From Luteimonas wenzhouensis (GTDB lineage: Bacteria > Pseudomonadota > Gammaproteobacteria > Xanthomonadales > Xanthomonadaceae): a DNA stretch of 64,000 nt. The notes under the pieces were generated by a model. It was not told the origin of the DNA and did not search any database. It saw only the letters and a list, made by a program, of their open reading frames with translations. Positions 26,201-36,465 of this stretch are shown here, piece by piece. The translations under genes were made by a program, and so were the position numbers. The stretch is taken from assembly GCF_007859305.1 (NCBI RefSeq), contig NZ_VOHE01000006.1, positions 62,001 through 126,000 on the forward strand, in the 5' to 3' direction. Each line of letters begins with the position of its first letter. Positions within the stretch are counted from its first letter, which is position 1.

Positions 26201-29167
26201 ATGCCTTCAGCGCTTGGCACCCACCGCGCCATGCGGGCATGGCGGCGGCTGGCCTTGGTCGTGCTGGCCTGCGCCGGCCTGTTGCCGGCGACGCCGTCGC
26301 GCGCGCTCGACCCGGAGATGCGGGCCGCGCATTACACGGTCACCCGCTGGAGCGCGGACGACGGGCTGCCGCACAGCCAGATCCATGACATCGGCCAGGA
26401 TCCCGACGGCTTCCTCTGGGTCGCCACCTGGGAGGGCACGGCCCGCTTCGACGGGCTCGGCTTCACCCCGGTCAGGGGCCTGCACGAGGCGGCGGGCGGG
26501 CGGCTGGCCTCGCGCCTGGTCTGGCGCGACGACGACGGCAGCATGCTGGTGGCCATCGACGGCCCCGGCCTGCTGCGCGCGTCTTCGGACCGCGCGCCGG
26601 GCCCGGCCTGCGCCGGCACCGCCGAACTCCCGGTCGCGCGCATCGCCGCGGCGGCCGGCGGCGGCGCCTGGCTCGCGGCCGCCGACGGGCTCTACCGGCT
26701 GCGGCCGGGCGGGCGCTGCGAGCGGGTGCCGGGGGGCGAGAGCCTGGCCGGGCGCGCGGTCAACGCGCTGCTGGCCCAGGACGACGGCAGCCTGTGGCTG
26801 GGCCTGCCGCGTGGCCTCTACCGCTGGCACGGCGGGCCGCTCGAGGCGCTGGGCGAGGGCCTGGGGCTGCCGCCGGGCGAGGTCCGCGCACTGGCCCGCG
26901 ATGCCCGGGGCGCGACCTGGATCGCCGGCGAACAGGGCGTGTGGCGGCACCTCGACGGCCGCCTGGACCGCATGCGCGGCGAGCGCGCCGAGGGGCTGCT
27001 GGTGGACCGCGGCGGCGCGGTCTGGGTGGCGGCCACCGACGGTATGGTGCTGCGCTACTGGGAGGGCCGCTGGGACCAGCTGGGCCGCGGCGAGGGCGTG
27101 GTCGGCTATGCCACCGGCGCGCTGTTCGAGGACCGCGAGGGCCTGCTGTGGTTCGGGACCACCCACGGCCTGTTCCGGATCGCCGACGGGCCGGTGCGCG
27201 GCATCGTCCGCCAGCCCGGGCTGCCTTCCGACTACGTGCGCAGCGTGATGCAGACCGCCGACGGCACGGTCTGGGTCGGCCACGCCGCAGGGTTGAGCCG
27301 GCTGGGCCCCGGCGGCTTCCAGTCGCTGTTCCCCGCGCCGGGGCAGGCGCCGGCCAGCGTGCTGGCAATGGCGGCCGCCGCCGACGGCGGGATCTGGGCC
27401 GGCACCTACAACCGCGGCGTGCTGCGGGTGGCGCCGGGGGGCGTGCGCGTGGAGCCGCTGGTCCCCGACGACCACCCGCTCGCCACCGAGCAGGTGCGCG
27501 CGCTGCTCGAGGCGCCCGACGGCACCCTGTGGATCGGCACCGAGCGCGGCCTGCTGGCGTGGCGCGGCGGGCGCCTCGACCCCGATCCGTTGCCCGGCCT
27601 GCCGGCGCTGCCGGTGCGCGCACTGCACCTGGCCGGCGACGGGCGGCTGTGGATCGGCCAGATGGGCGGACTGGCCTGGCGCGAACCCGACGGCCATCTG
27701 GTGGCGCAGCGGCCGGGGCTGCAGTTTCCGGCGCAGTCGGCCTTCGATTTCCTTGCCGATCCCGACGGCGGGATCTGGATCGCCACCGACCGCGGGGTGC
27801 TGCGCCACGACTCCGCCGGCTACCGCGCCTACGGCGTCGAGCACGGGCTGTCGGGCAGCACCGTGTTCCGGATCCTGGCCGACGATTTCGACAACCTCTG
27901 GCTGACCGGCAACCGCGGCGTGCTGCGGGTGCGGCGCGGGGCGTTCGCGGCGGTGGACCGCGGCGAGCGCGCGCGCCTGGATGTGGAGTGGTTCGGCCGC
28001 GACGACGGCATGCCCAGCCGCCAGGCCAACGGCGGCAGCTGGCCGGCCGGCTGGCGCCTGGCCAGCGGCGAACTGTGGGTGCCGACCGCCGGCGGGATCG
28101 CGGTATTCGCCCCGGCGCCGGTGATGGACCGCGGACGCGACACGGTGCCGCTGGTGATCGACGCGCTGCAGGTCGACGGCGAGGAGCGCCCGGCCTCGGC
28201 GCCGGGACGCTTGCCCGCCGGCGCGCGGCTGCAGGTCCGCTACGCCGGCCTCAGCCTGCGCCAGCCCGGCGCGCTGCGCTACCGCTACCGGATGCGGGGC
28301 GTCGATCGCGACTGGGTCGAGGCCGGGGCCACCCGCGAGGTCACCTACACCAACCTGCCCGGCGGCGCGCTGCGGTTCGAGCTGCAGGCCGCTTCCTCGT
28401 TCACCGACTGGAGCCGCCCGGCCGCGTCCGTCGGCCTCGACCTCGAAGTGGACACGCCCTGGTGGCGCCGGCCCTGGGCGGCGGTGGCGGTCGCGCTCGG
28501 GCTGCTTGGCGCACTGGCGTGGCTGCAGCGTGCGCTGGGCCGCCGCCACCGCGAGCGCCAGCGACGGCTGGAGGCGGTGGTCGCCCAGCGCACCGAGGAG
28601 CTGCAGCGGACCAACGAGCAGCTCGAGGCGGCCTCGCGCCAGCGCGAACTGCTGATCGAACAGCTCGCCTACCAGGCCAGCCACGATCCCTTGACCGGCC
28701 TGCCCAACCGCCGCGCCGGCGACCAGGCGCTGGCGGCCGCGCTGCAGCAGGCCGACGCCAGCCACGGCCCGTTGTGCGTGGCGATCGTGGACGTGGACCG
28801 CTTCAAGCACGTCAACGACCGCCATGGGCACCAGGCCGGCGACCGGGTGCTGGCCCAGGTGGGCCTGCAGCTGCAGGCCTCGCTGCGCGGGCCGGGCCTG
28901 AGCGTGGCCCGCCTGGGCGGCGAGGAGTTCCTGGTGGTGCTGGGGCAGACCCCGCTGGCCACCGCGGTGCGCCTGCTCGAGGCCGCGCGCCGCGACATCG
29001 CCGCGATGCCGCTGGGGCTCGACGGCCCGGACCTGCCCTGCTGCACGATCAGCGTCGGCCTGGTCCAGCGCAGCGGCCAGGAGGGCATCGACGCCCTGCT
29101 GCAGCGCGCCGACGCGGCACTCTACGAAGCCAAGCGCCAGGGACGCGACCGCATCGTCACCGCCTGA
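26201..29167 (+). CDS. two-component-propeller sensor diguanylate cyclase
   Basis: 988 residues. Signal peptide or anchor (LALVVLACAGLLPATPSRA), then repeated periplasmic propeller blades (DGFLWVATWEGTARFDG, DGSLWLGLPRGLYRW, DGGIWAGTYNRGVLRV, DGTLWIGTERGLLAW), a Y_Y_Y domain (YRYRMRGVDRDWVEAG), one membrane helix near 770-790, a short coiled coil and a GGDEF domain. The active-site motif GGEEF is at 906-910, so c-di-GMP synthesis is likely. The inhibitory RxxD site five residues upstream reads RGPG, so product inhibition may be lost. An alternative start is ATG 26231. No histidine kinase or EAL domain. Confidence 0.92.
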   Translation: MPSALGTHRAMRAWRRLALVVLACAGLLPATPSRALDPEMRAAHYTVTRWSADDGLPHSQIHDIGQDPDGFLWVATWEGTARFDGLGFTPVRGLHEAAGGRLASRLVWRDDDGSMLVAIDGPGLLRASSDRAPGPACAGTAELPVARIAAAAGGGAWLAAADGLYRLRPGGRCERVPGGESLAGRAVNALLAQDDGSLWLGLPRGLYRWHGGPLEALGEGLGLPPGEVRALARDARGATWIAGEQGVWRHLDGRLDRMRGERAEGLLVDRGGAVWVAATDGMVLRYWEGRWDQLGRGEGVVGYATGALFEDREGLLWFGTTHGLFRIADGPVRGIVRQPGLPSDYVRSVMQTADGTVWVGHAAGLSRLGPGGFQSLFPAPGQAPASVLAMAAAADGGIWAGTYNRGVLRVAPGGVRVEPLVPDDHPLATEQVRALLEAPDGTLWIGTERGLLAWRGGRLDPDPLPGLPALPVRALHLAGDGRLWIGQMGGLAWREPDGHLVAQRPGLQFPAQSAFDFLADPDGGIWIATDRGVLRHDSAGYRAYGVEHGLSGSTVFRILADDFDNLWLTGNRGVLRVRRGAFAAVDRGERARLDVEWFGRDDGMPSRQANGGSWPAGWRLASGELWVPTAGGIAVFAPAPVMDRGRDTVPLVIDALQVDGEERPASAPGRLPAGARLQVRYAGLSLRQPGALRYRYRMRGVDRDWVEAGATREVTYTNLPGGALRFELQAASSFTDWSRPAASVGLDLEVDTPWWRRPWAAVAVALGLLGALAWLQRALGRRHRERQRRLEAVVAQRTEELQRTNEQLEAASRQRELLIEQLAYQASHDPLTGLPNRRAGDQALAAALQQADASHGPLCVAIVDVDRFKHVNDRHGHQAGDRVLAQVGLQLQASLRGPGLSVARLGGEEFLVVLGQTPLATAVRLLEAARRDIAAMPLGLDGPDLPCCTISVGLVQRSGQEGIDALLQRADAALYEAKRQGRDRIVTA

Positions 29168-29182
29168 GGCGGCGCGTGGCGG

Positions 29183-31534
29183 TCAATCGCCGCGGCGGGC
29201 GCGGGCGAAGGCGTCGGCCAGGGCGCTGTTGCCCGGGGGCGCGGCGGAACGGGCAGGGCCGCCGCCGGGCCTGCCGCCACGGCCGCCGTCGCGGCGCGGC
29301 TCGCGGCCGCGCCGCGCCTGCTCCTGGGCGCCGCGCGGGGCGGGGGCGTCGTCCAGGCGCCGGGTCAGGGCGATGCGCCGGCGCGCGATGTCCACCTCCA
29401 GCACCTTTACCTTGACGATGTCGCCGGCCTTGACCACTTCGCGCGGATCCTTGACGAAGCGGTCGGAGAGCGCGGAGATGTGGATCAGCCCGTCCTGGTG
29501 CACGCCGATGTCGACGAAGGCGCCAAACGCGGCCACGTTGCTCACCACGCCCTCGAGGACCATGCCCTCGCGCAGGTCCTTGATGTCCTCCACGCCCTCG
29601 GCGAACTTCGCCGCCCGGAATTCGGGGCGCGGATCGCGGCCGGGTTTCTCCAGCTCCTTCAGGATGTCGCGCACGGTCGGCTCGCCGAAGCGCTCGTCGG
29701 TGAACCGGGCCGGCTCGAGGGTGCGCACGAAGGCGCCGTCGCCGATCAGCGCCTGGATCGGCCGGCCGGTGGCCTGGACGATGCGTTCGACCACCGGATA
29801 GGCCTCGGGGTGCACCGCCGAGGCGTCGAGCGGCTCGTCGCCGCCGGCGATGCGCAGGAAGCCGGCGCACTGCTCGAAGGTCTTCTCGCCCAGCCGCGGC
29901 ACCTTCAACAGGTCCCTGCGGCGCCGGAACGGGCCGTTGGCGTCGCGGTAGGCGACGATGTTCTCGGCCACCGAGGCCGACAGGCCGGACACCCGCGCCA
30001 GCAGCGCGCTCGAGGCCGTGTTCACGTACACGCCGACCGCGTTCACGCAGTCCTCGACCCTCGCGTCGAGCGCGCGCGCCAGCTTGTACTGGTCGACATC
30101 GTGCTGGTACTGGCCGACGCCGATCGCCTTGGGTTCGATCTTCACCAGTTCGGCCAGCGGGTCCTGCAGCCGGCGCGCGATCGACACCGCGCCGCGCAGC
30201 GAGACGTCGAGGCCGGGAAATTCCTTCGCCGCGAGCTCCGAGGCCGAGTACACCGAGGCGCCGGCCTCGCTCACCACCGCCTTGCGCAGGCCCAGCTCCG
30301 GATGGCGCTTGATCATGTCGGCCGCCAGACGGTCGGTCTCGCGGCTGGCGGTGCCGTTGCCGATCGCCACCAGCTCGACCCGGTGCGCGCGGCACAGCGC
30401 GGCAAGGGTGGCGATCGAGGCGTCCCACTGCCGGCGCGGCTCGTGCGGGTAGATGGTGTCGGTGGCCACCAGCTTGCCGGTGCCGTCGACCACCGCGACC
30501 TTCACCCCGGTGCGCAGGCCCGGATCCAGGCCCAGCACCGGGCGCGGGCCCGCGGGCGCGGCCAGCAGCAGGTCCTTGAGGTTCTCGCCGAACACCGCGA
30601 TCGCCTGGGCCTCGGCCTGTTCGCGCGCGCGGGCAAACAGGTCGATCAGCAGGTGCAGGTGCAGCTTGGCCTTCCATGCCAGGCGGCAGGCGTTGCGCAG
30701 CCAGGCGTCGGCCGGGCGGCCCTGGTCGCGGATGCCCGCGTGCAGGGCGATGCGGCCTTCGGCGTACTGGTGCCCGGCCTCGGGGTCCTCGCCCGGCTCC
30801 AGGTCGAGCGTGAGCACTTCCTCGCGCCGCCCCCGCAGCAGCGCAAGCAGGCGGTGCGAGGGGATCTTCGCCAGCGGTTCGGCGTGGTCGAAGTAGTCGC
30901 GGAACTTCTCGCCGCCCTGTTCCTTGCCCTCGACCACCTTCGCGCGGATCCGGCCGGTGTTCCAGAGCCATTCGCGCAGCTCGCCGATCAGCGCCGCGTC
31001 CTCGCCCCAGCGCTCGATCAGGATCGCGCGCGCGCCCTCCAGCGCGGCCTTCGCGTCGGCCACGCCCTTGCCGGCGTCGACGAAGCCGGCGGCGAACTCC
31101 TCCGGCACCAGGGTCGGGTCCTGCAGCAGGCCGTCGGCCAGCGGCTCGAGCCCCGCCTCGCGCGCGATCTGGGCGCGGGTGCGGCGTTTGGGCTTGTACG
31201 GGAGGTACAGGTCCTCCAGCCGCGACTTGCTGTCGGCGGCCTCGATGTCGGCGCGCAGTGCGTCGGTCAGCTTGCCCTGCTCCTCGATGCTGGTCAGGAT
31301 CGCGGCACGGCGCTCCTCCAGTTCGCGCAGGTAGGCCAGGCGCACCTCCAGGTTGCGCAGCTGGGTGTCGTCCAGGCCGCCGGTGGCCTCCTTGCGGTAG
31401 CGGGCGATGAAGGGCACGGTCGCGCCCTCGTCGAGCAGGGCGATCGCGGCCACGGCCTGTTCGGGGCGTGCGCCGACTTCCTCGGCGATGGTCTGCGCGA
31501 TCTTCCGGGCGGTCGCGGGCGGGAGTTGGGACAT
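29183..31534 (-). CDS. tex: Tex family RNA-binding transcription accessory protein
   Basis: 783 residues. The N-terminal helical region opens with [18 protein letters not shown] and [17 protein letters not shown] YqgF/RuvC-like domain contains [18 protein letters not shown] and [14 protein letters not shown] helix-hairpin-helix part follows ([21 protein letters not shown]), then an S1 RNA-binding domain ([31 protein letters not shown]). It ends in an Arg/Gly-rich tail. Tex homologues act on RNA polymerase and nucleic acids and are widely conserved; the precise role is unsettled. The start at 31534 precedes the conserved N-terminus. Single gene. Confidence 0.96.
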   Translation of the reverse strand: MSQLPPATARKIAQTIAEEVGARPEQAVAAIALLDEGATVPFIARYRKEATGGLDDTQLRNLEVRLAYLRELEERRAAILTSIEEQGKLTDALRADIEAADSKSRLEDLYLPYKPKRRTRAQIAREAGLEPLADGLLQDPTLVPEEFAAGFVDAGKGVADAKAALEGARAILIERWGEDAALIGELREWLWNTGRIRAKVVEGKEQGGEKFRDYFDHAEPLAKIPSHRLLALLRGRREEVLTLDLEPGEDPEAGHQYAEGRIALHAGIRDQGRPADAWLRNACRLAWKAKLHLHLLIDLFARAREQAEAQAIAVFGENLKDLLLAAPAGPRPVLGLDPGLRTGVKVAVVDGTGKLVATDTIYPHEPRRQWDASIATLAALCRAHRVELVAIGNGTASRETDRLAADMIKRHPELGLRKAVVSEAGASVYSASELAAKEFPGLDVSLRGAVSIARRLQDPLAELVKIEPKAIGVGQYQHDVDQYKLARALDARVEDCVNAVGVYVNTASSALLARVSGLSASVAENIVAYRDANGPFRRRRDLLKVPRLGEKTFEQCAGFLRIAGGDEPLDASAVHPEAYPVVERIVQATGRPIQALIGDGAFVRTLEPARFTDERFGEPTVRDILKELEKPGRDPRPEFRAAKFAEGVEDIKDLREGMVLEGVVSNVAAFGAFVDIGVHQDGLIHISALSDRFVKDPREVVKAGDIVKVKVLEVDIARRRIALTRRLDDAPAPRGAQEQARRGREPRRDGGRGGRPGGGPARSAAPPGNSALADAFARARRGD

Positions 31535-31641
31535 GGACGACGGTGGCGGGCGGCGCACGGCCGCGGAGCGGCGATTGTGCAGGCCGGCGACCCGCACCGG
31601 AAGGCGTTGACAGCGGCGCCGCGGTCGCGTTGGCCGCCGCC

Positions 31642-32016
31642 TCAGGCCTGGCGGCGCACGTCCGCGGATGCGCGCCGGCGCCACGGCAGCGGGATGTTCA
31701 GCAGCACCAGCGCCAGCCACGCCAGCCGGCTCGACGGCGATTCGCGGTCGGGCGGCTGCAGCTGCGGGTCGGCCGGGCGGGCCTGGTCGTCGATGGCGTA
31801 TTCGCCTGCGTCGAGCGCCTGCAGGATCTTCCGCGCGCGCGGCGCATCAGCCGCGGCCACGCGCAGCTTGGCGCCGCCGATCGCCAGCCGCCATTCCCAG
31901 TTCGCCAGCGCCAGGTGCTCGTCGCCCAGGTGCGCTTCGATGCCCTCGGCCTGCAGCAGGCCGCGCGCGATCTGCGCCTGGACCGGATCGGTGTAGCTGG
32001 CGACCACGATGGACAT
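31642..32016 (-). CDS. DUF2007 domain protein with C-terminal hydrophobic segment
   Basis: 124 residues. It opens [33 protein letters not shown], the DUF2007 ('putative signal-transducing') fold, which is ferredoxin-like. A short hydrophobic stretch ([15 protein letters not shown]) near the C-terminus may attach it to the membrane. The ATG at 32016 was chosen over an upstream one at 32043 because the family starts at this point. It is divergent from the sialidase-like lipoprotein. Function unknown. Confidence 0.85.
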   Translation of the reverse strand: MSIVVASYTDPVQAQIARGLLQAEGIEAHLGDEHLALANWEWRLAIGGAKLRVAAADAPRARKILQALDAGEYAIDDQARPADPQLQPPDRESPSSRLAWLALVLLNIPLPWRRRASADVRRQA

Positions 32017-32115
32017 GCGCGTGGATGATTCGGGCCCGGCCACAGGCTACGCTAAGGGGCGAACCGGTGCCGCGACGCACGACGCGCCGGCGCACGTTCC
32101 ACACGAGGTGCCCCG

Positions 32116-33387
32116 ATGCCCAAGCGCGCGCTTTCCGCCATCCTGGTCGCCTCCGCGCTGGCCCTGGCCGGCTGCGGCGGCCAGGGCGAGAACGTGCCGG
32201 CCGCCGCCGCCGTCGACGCGTCGGCCCCGAGCCGGGTCGAGGAATGGACCCTGCCGCCCACCCTGCCCGGATCGGCCTCGCCGAGCCTGTCGGTCACGCC
32301 CGACGGGCGCCTGCTGCTGGGCTGGACCAATTCGCAGAAGGGCCGCCGCCACATCTTCCAGTTCAGCAGCTACGCGCCGGACTGGGGCCGCTGGATGCAC
32401 CAGATGAGCACGGTGGCGATCGGCAACCGCATGTTCGTGAACTGGGCCGACGTGCCGCACCTGCTGGCCACGCCCGACGGCGCGCTGTGGGCCCACTGGC
32501 TGCAGAAGAGCGGCGATGCGCCCTACGCCTACGACGTGGTGCTGAGCCGCTCGCGCGACGGCGGCGCGAACTGGGCGCCGCCGGTGCTGGCGCACGACGA
32601 CGGCACCCGGACCGAGCACGGTTTCGTGTCGATGTGGGCGCACGGCGCCGACGCGCTCGGGATGGCCTGGCTGGACGGTCGCCACACCGGCGGCGGCCAT
32701 GGCGGGCACGATGGGGCGATGACCCTGCGCGCGGCGGTGTTCGACGCCAGCCTGGCGCGCAGCGGGGAGGTCGAGATCGACCCGCGCGTGTGCGACTGCT
32801 GCCAGACCGCGGTGGCGATGACCGCCCGGGGGCCGCTGCTGGTCTACCGCGGCCGCGGCGCCGACGAGGTGCGCGACATCCTTGCCACGCGCCACGACGG
32901 CAGCGGCTGGCGCCCGCCCGCGCCGGTGCACGTCGACGGCTGGGTGATGCCGGCCTGCCCGGTCAACGGGCCGGACGTGGCCGCCCGCGGCGAGGCTGCG
33001 GTGGTGGCCTGGTACACGGAGGCCGGCGGGGAGCCCGAGGTGCGCGCGGCCGCGAGCGCGGACGCCGGCGACCGCTTCGCCGCGCCGGTCACGATCGACG
33101 CGGGCCCGGCGGTGCTGGGCCGGGTCGCAGTCGCGCTCGACGCCGACCAGGCCTGGATCCTGTGGCAGCGCGAGGACGCCGGCGGGCAGTCGCTGTGGCT
33201 GTCGCGTCGCAGCCCCGACCTGGCGGTGGAACACGAACGCATCGAGCTGGCGCGGCCGCGCGGCGAGGGGCGCGCCACCGGCTTCCCGCAGCTGGCGTTG
33301 GCCGGCGGCGCCGCCTGGGTGGTCTGGACCGACGTGGCCGACGGCACGCCCAACCTCAAGGGCGTGCGCATCGTGCGCGGCCGGTGA
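32116..33387 (+). CDS. sialidase-like (BNR-type) lipoprotein
   Basis: 423 residues. Lipobox LAGC (Cys20). The rest looks like a beta-propeller of the sialidase/exo-alpha-sialidase superfamily. Asp-box-like repeats include SRSRDGGANWAPPV, RHDGSGWRPP and ASADAGDRFAAPV. A peculiar CDCC cluster lies in RVCDCCQTAVAM, seen in a recurrent family of proteobacterial putative lipoproteins. Catalytic sialidase residues were not confirmed, so substrate and activity are open. It overlaps the TruC start by GTGA, suggesting a two-gene transcript. Confidence 0.8.
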   Translation: MPKRALSAILVASALALAGCGGQGENVPAAAAVDASAPSRVEEWTLPPTLPGSASPSLSVTPDGRLLLGWTNSQKGRRHIFQFSSYAPDWGRWMHQMSTVAIGNRMFVNWADVPHLLATPDGALWAHWLQKSGDAPYAYDVVLSRSRDGGANWAPPVLAHDDGTRTEHGFVSMWAHGADALGMAWLDGRHTGGGHGGHDGAMTLRAAVFDASLARSGEVEIDPRVCDCCQTAVAMTARGPLLVYRGRGADEVRDILATRHDGSGWRPPAPVHVDGWVMPACPVNGPDVAARGEAAVVAWYTEAGGEPEVRAAASADAGDRFAAPVTIDAGPAVLGRVAVALDADQAWILWQREDAGGQSLWLSRRSPDLAVEHERIELARPRGEGRATGFPQLALAGGAAWVVWTDVADGTPNLKGVRIVRGR

Positions 33388-34160
33388 GTGCGGCGCCGGC
33401 CGCCGCCGCGCCGCCGGATCCGCCGGGTGCGCCCGACGCGATCGCGGTCCTGTACCGGGACCCGCACCTGGCCGTGGTCGACAAGCCGGCCGGACTGATG
33501 GCCCACGCCAGCGCGCTGGCGCGGGGCGAGCGCGACTTCCTCGCCGACCGCCTGCGCGAGCAGTTCGGGGGGCCGGTGTACATGGTCCATCGCCTGGACC
33601 GCGCCACCAGCGGCTGCCTGCTGCTGGCCTTCGACCGCGACACCGCCGCCGCGCTGGGCCGCGCGCTGATGGCCGGCGAGGTGGACAAGCAGTACCTGGC
33701 GGTATGCCGCGGCTGGCCCGGGCCGGCGTTCACCATCGACCATCCGCTCGACGGCGGCCCGGGCAAGCCGCTGAAGAAACCGGCGCTCACCCGTTTCGAG
33801 CGCCTGGCCACCTGCGAGCTCGACCTGCCTTCGGCCGGCTTCCCGACCTCGCGCTACGCGCTGCTGCGGGCGAGACCGGTGACCGGGCGCTTCCGCCAGA
33901 TCCGTCGCCACCTCAAGCATGCCTCGCACCATCTGGTGGGCGATACCAGCCACGGCGACGGACGCCACAACCGCCACTTCCGCACGCTCGGCATCCACCG
34001 CATGCTGCTGCACGCCTGGCGGCTCGGGTTCGCGCACCCGGCGACCGGCGTCCCGATGCGGGTCGAGGCGCCGCCGGACGCGCAGTTCCGGCGCGCGCTG
34101 GCCCTGTTCCCCGGCGCCGACGACGCTCTCGCCGCGCCGCCGGCGTCGACCACGGCCTGA
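33384..34160 (+). CDS. truC: tRNA pseudouridine synthase, RluA family (TruC-like)
   Basis: 258 residues. The RluA-family catalytic motif is HRLDRATSGCLLLAF with the active Asp. VLYRDPHLAVVDKPAGLMAHASALARGERDFL, with a short N-terminus and no S4 domain, resembles TruC (tRNA U65; E. coli 260 residues). The C-terminal VTGRFRQIRRHLKHASHHLVGDTSHGDGRHNR is also TruC-like. It starts at GTG 33384, overlapping the sialidase stop. arfB follows after 6 nt, giving a small tRNA/ribosome-linked pair. Confidence 0.88.
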   Translation: MSAAPAAAAPPDPPGAPDAIAVLYRDPHLAVVDKPAGLMAHASALARGERDFLADRLREQFGGPVYMVHRLDRATSGCLLLAFDRDTAAALGRALMAGEVDKQYLAVCRGWPGPAFTIDHPLDGGPGKPLKKPALTRFERLATCELDLPSAGFPTSRYALLRARPVTGRFRQIRRHLKHASHHLVGDTSHGDGRHNRHFRTLGIHRMLLHAWRLGFAHPATGVPMRVEAPPDAQFRRALALFPGADDALAAPPASTTA

Positions 34161-34166
34161 CCGCGC

Positions 34167-34592
34167 ATGGCCGGCATCGCCATCCGCGAGGGCATCACGA
34201 TCCCCGACCACGAGATCGTCGAACGCTTCGTCCGCGCCAGCGGCGCCGGCGGGCAGAACGTGAACAAGGTGGCGACCGCGGTCGAACTGCGCTTCGATGT
34301 GGCCCGCTCGCCCTCGTTGCCCGAGCCGGTGCGCGCGCGACTGCTGGCGCGGCGCGACCGGCGCATGACCGACGCCGGCGTGCTGGTGATCCAGGCGCAG
34401 CGCTTCCGCACCCAGGAGCGCAACCGCCAGGACGCACGCGAGCGCCTGCAGGCGTTCATCGACTCCGGCCTGCGCGCGCCCAAGCCGCGCATCGCCACCC
34501 GCCCCTCGCGCGCCGCGCGCGAGCGGCGCCTGGTCGACAAGCGCCAGCGTAGTACGATCAAGCAATCACGCGGCCGGCGCGACTGGGACTGA
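34167..34592 (+). CDS. arfB: alternative ribosome-rescue factor ArfB (peptidyl-tRNA hydrolase, YaeJ)
   Basis: 141 residues. The catalytic GGQ motif is at Gly28-Gly29-Gln30 (RASGAGGQNVNKVATAVELRFD). The basic C-terminal tail (RERRLVDKRQRSTIKQSRGRRDWD) enters the mRNA channel of stalled ribosomes. Length matches E. coli ArfB (140). It hydrolyses peptidyl-tRNA on non-stop ribosomes when trans-translation fails. It starts 6 nt after truC. Confidence 0.94.
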   Translation: MAGIAIREGITIPDHEIVERFVRASGAGGQNVNKVATAVELRFDVARSPSLPEPVRARLLARRDRRMTDAGVLVIQAQRFRTQERNRQDARERLQAFIDSGLRAPKPRIATRPSRAARERRLVDKRQRSTIKQSRGRRDWD

Positions 34593-34623
34593 GGCCGGGG
34601 CGGGGCCGCGACGCGGGAGATCG

Positions 34624-35226
34624 ATGAGCACGAGCAAAGACGTGGTGCCGCCGCTGCCGGCCAGCGCGCCACGGGTCGCACCCAGTCCCCTCGCCCGTTG
34701 GATCGGCCGGTCCGTGCTGCGGCTGGGCGGATGGCGCGTGGTTGGCGAGTTCCCCGACCAGCCGAAGATGGTGGTGATCGCCGCCCCGCATTCGTCCAAC
34801 TGGGACGGCATCTGGGGATTCGCCGCCAAGCTCGCGCTCGGGCTCGAGATCCGGGTGCTGGGCAAGGCCCAGCTGTTCCGCTGGCCGCTGGGCCCGCTGC
34901 TGCGGCGGCTGGGGGTGATCCCGATCGACCGCAGTGCGCCGCAGGGTACGGTCGGGCAGGCGGTGGAGCTGATCCGGCGCAGCGAGCGCATCTGGTACAC
35001 GCTGGCCCCGGAGGGCACCCGCAAGCGCGTGGAGCGCTGGAAGACCGGCTTCTGGAAGATCGCGCACGATGCGCAGGTGCCGATCTTGCCGGCGTACTTC
35101 CATTACCCCGACAAGGTCATCGGCCTCGGGCCGCCGTTCCGCACCAGCGGCGACATGGATGCCGATCTGGCCGCGCTGCGCCAGTGGTACCGACCCTGGC
35201 AGGGCCGCCACCGCGGCACGACGTGA
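34624..35226 (+). CDS. lysophospholipid acyltransferase-like protein
   Basis: 200 residues of the PlsC/1-acyl-glycerol-3-phosphate acyltransferase superfamily. The catalytic HX4D box appears as APHSSNWDGIWG and the later EGTR block as LAPEGTRKRVERWKTGFWKIA. It is compact and lacks a clear N-terminal membrane helix, like the family annotated 'acyltransferase' near arfB in relatives. GGGAG precedes the ATG. The acyl acceptor is unknown. Confidence 0.85.
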   Translation: MSTSKDVVPPLPASAPRVAPSPLARWIGRSVLRLGGWRVVGEFPDQPKMVVIAAPHSSNWDGIWGFAAKLALGLEIRVLGKAQLFRWPLGPLLRRLGVIPIDRSAPQGTVGQAVELIRRSERIWYTLAPEGTRKRVERWKTGFWKIAHDAQVPILPAYFHYPDKVIGLGPPFRTSGDMDADLAALRQWYRPWQGRHRGTT

Positions 35227-35330
35227 GCCCGCGCCCGCCTGTCGCGCGCGACGCGGTTTGCCGGCCGGGGCGGATCGCGGCATCGTGCGACTCCCGGCGC
35301 ATGCCCCCACCCAGGACCAGGACCACCGCC

Positions 35331-36389
35331 ATGACGACACGACCTGCCACCCGGATGCTCCCCGCGCTGCTCTGGCTGCTGGCGGCGCTGCCGGCGCTCG
35401 CGCTCGCCGCGCCCGCGCCTGCGCCTGCGCCTGCGCCCGGGGGCGCGCCGCTGCTGGTCATCCACGGCGGCGCCGGCGTGGACCCGGGCGAGCTGACGGC
35501 GCAGGAGGAGTCCGGGGCGCGCGCCGCGCTGGCCGCGGCACTGCGCGCCGGGCATGCCGAACTCGCCGCCGGCAAGCCGGCCCTGGACGGGGTGGCCGCC
35601 GCGATCCGCGTGCTCGAGGACGCGCCGATGTTCAATGCCGGTCGCGGCGCGGTGTTCACCCACGACGGGCGCAACGAACTCGATACTTCGATCATGGACG
35701 GCGCCACCGGCCGCGCCGGCGCGGCCGCGGGCCTGCGCCGGGTGCGCAACCCGATCGAGCTGGCGCGCGCGGTGATGGAACGCTCGCGCCACGTGATGAT
35801 GATCGGCGAGGGCGCCGAGCAGTTCGCCGCCGAACAGGGCCTGGCCCTGGTCGAGCCGGAATACTTCCGCACCGAGCGCCGCTGGCAGCAGCTGCAGCGC
35901 GCGCTGCGCGACGAGAGCCAGCCGCACGCGCTGGACTCGACCGCGCCGGCCAAGGCCTACTTCGGCACCGTGGGCGCGGTGGCGCTGGACGCACAGGGAC
36001 ACCTTGCCGCCGGTACCTCGACCGGTGGCATGACCAACAAGCGCTACGGCCGCGTCGGCGACGCGCCGATCATCGGCGCGGGCACCTGGGCCGACGGACG
36101 CTGCGCGGTCTCGGCCACCGGCTGGGGCGAGTTCTACATCCGCACCGCGGCCGCGCACGAGATCTGCGCGCGGGTGCGCCTGTCCGGCGACGCGATCGAG
36201 AAGGCGGCCGACGACGTGGTCAACGGCCTGATCCCGGCCGCGGGCGGCAACGGCGGCGCGATCGTGCTCGGCGCCGACGGCGCGGTCGCCTTCCCGTTCA
36301 ACACCGGCGGCATGTACCGCGGCTGGATCGGCGCGGATGGTGAGCCGCACGTGGCGATCTGGCGCGACGAGGAACTCCCCGCGCCCTGA
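35331..36389 (+). CDS. isoaspartyl peptidase/L-asparaginase (Ntn hydrolase)
   Basis: 352 residues with signal peptide and a short Ala-Pro repeat (APAPAPAPAP) at about 27-37. Plant-type/EcAIII asparaginase. HGGAGVDPG and DAPMFNAGRGAVFTHDG are family motifs. The autocleavage site is before Thr213 in FGTVGAVALD, which becomes the nucleophile of the beta subunit, and TSTGGMTNKRYGRVGD lines the site. It removes isoaspartyl dipeptides and Asn, probably in the periplasm. The start at 35331 gives a normal signal peptide; 35301 is an in-frame alternative. Confidence 0.92.
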   Translation: MTTRPATRMLPALLWLLAALPALALAAPAPAPAPAPGGAPLLVIHGGAGVDPGELTAQEESGARAALAAALRAGHAELAAGKPALDGVAAAIRVLEDAPMFNAGRGAVFTHDGRNELDTSIMDGATGRAGAAAGLRRVRNPIELARAVMERSRHVMMIGEGAEQFAAEQGLALVEPEYFRTERRWQQLQRALRDESQPHALDSTAPAKAYFGTVGAVALDAQGHLAAGTSTGGMTNKRYGRVGDAPIIGAGTWADGRCAVSATGWGEFYIRTAAAHEICARVRLSGDAIEKAADDVVNGLIPAAGGNGGAIVLGADGAVAFPFNTGGMYRGWIGADGEPHVAIWRDEELPAP

Positions 36390-36465
36390 AATGCCGGCGC
36401 GATCCGTTGCGCCCGGCCCGCTGCGGCGCTAAGGTCGGCCCGGAGCGCGTCGCGCAAGCGGCGCC

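Noticed and set aside
35405..35441. Short GCGCCT repeat in the asparaginase gene as a tandem-repeat locus
   Set aside because: Only a few units encoding an Ala-Pro linker after the signal peptide. It may vary in length but is too short to call a feature of its own.
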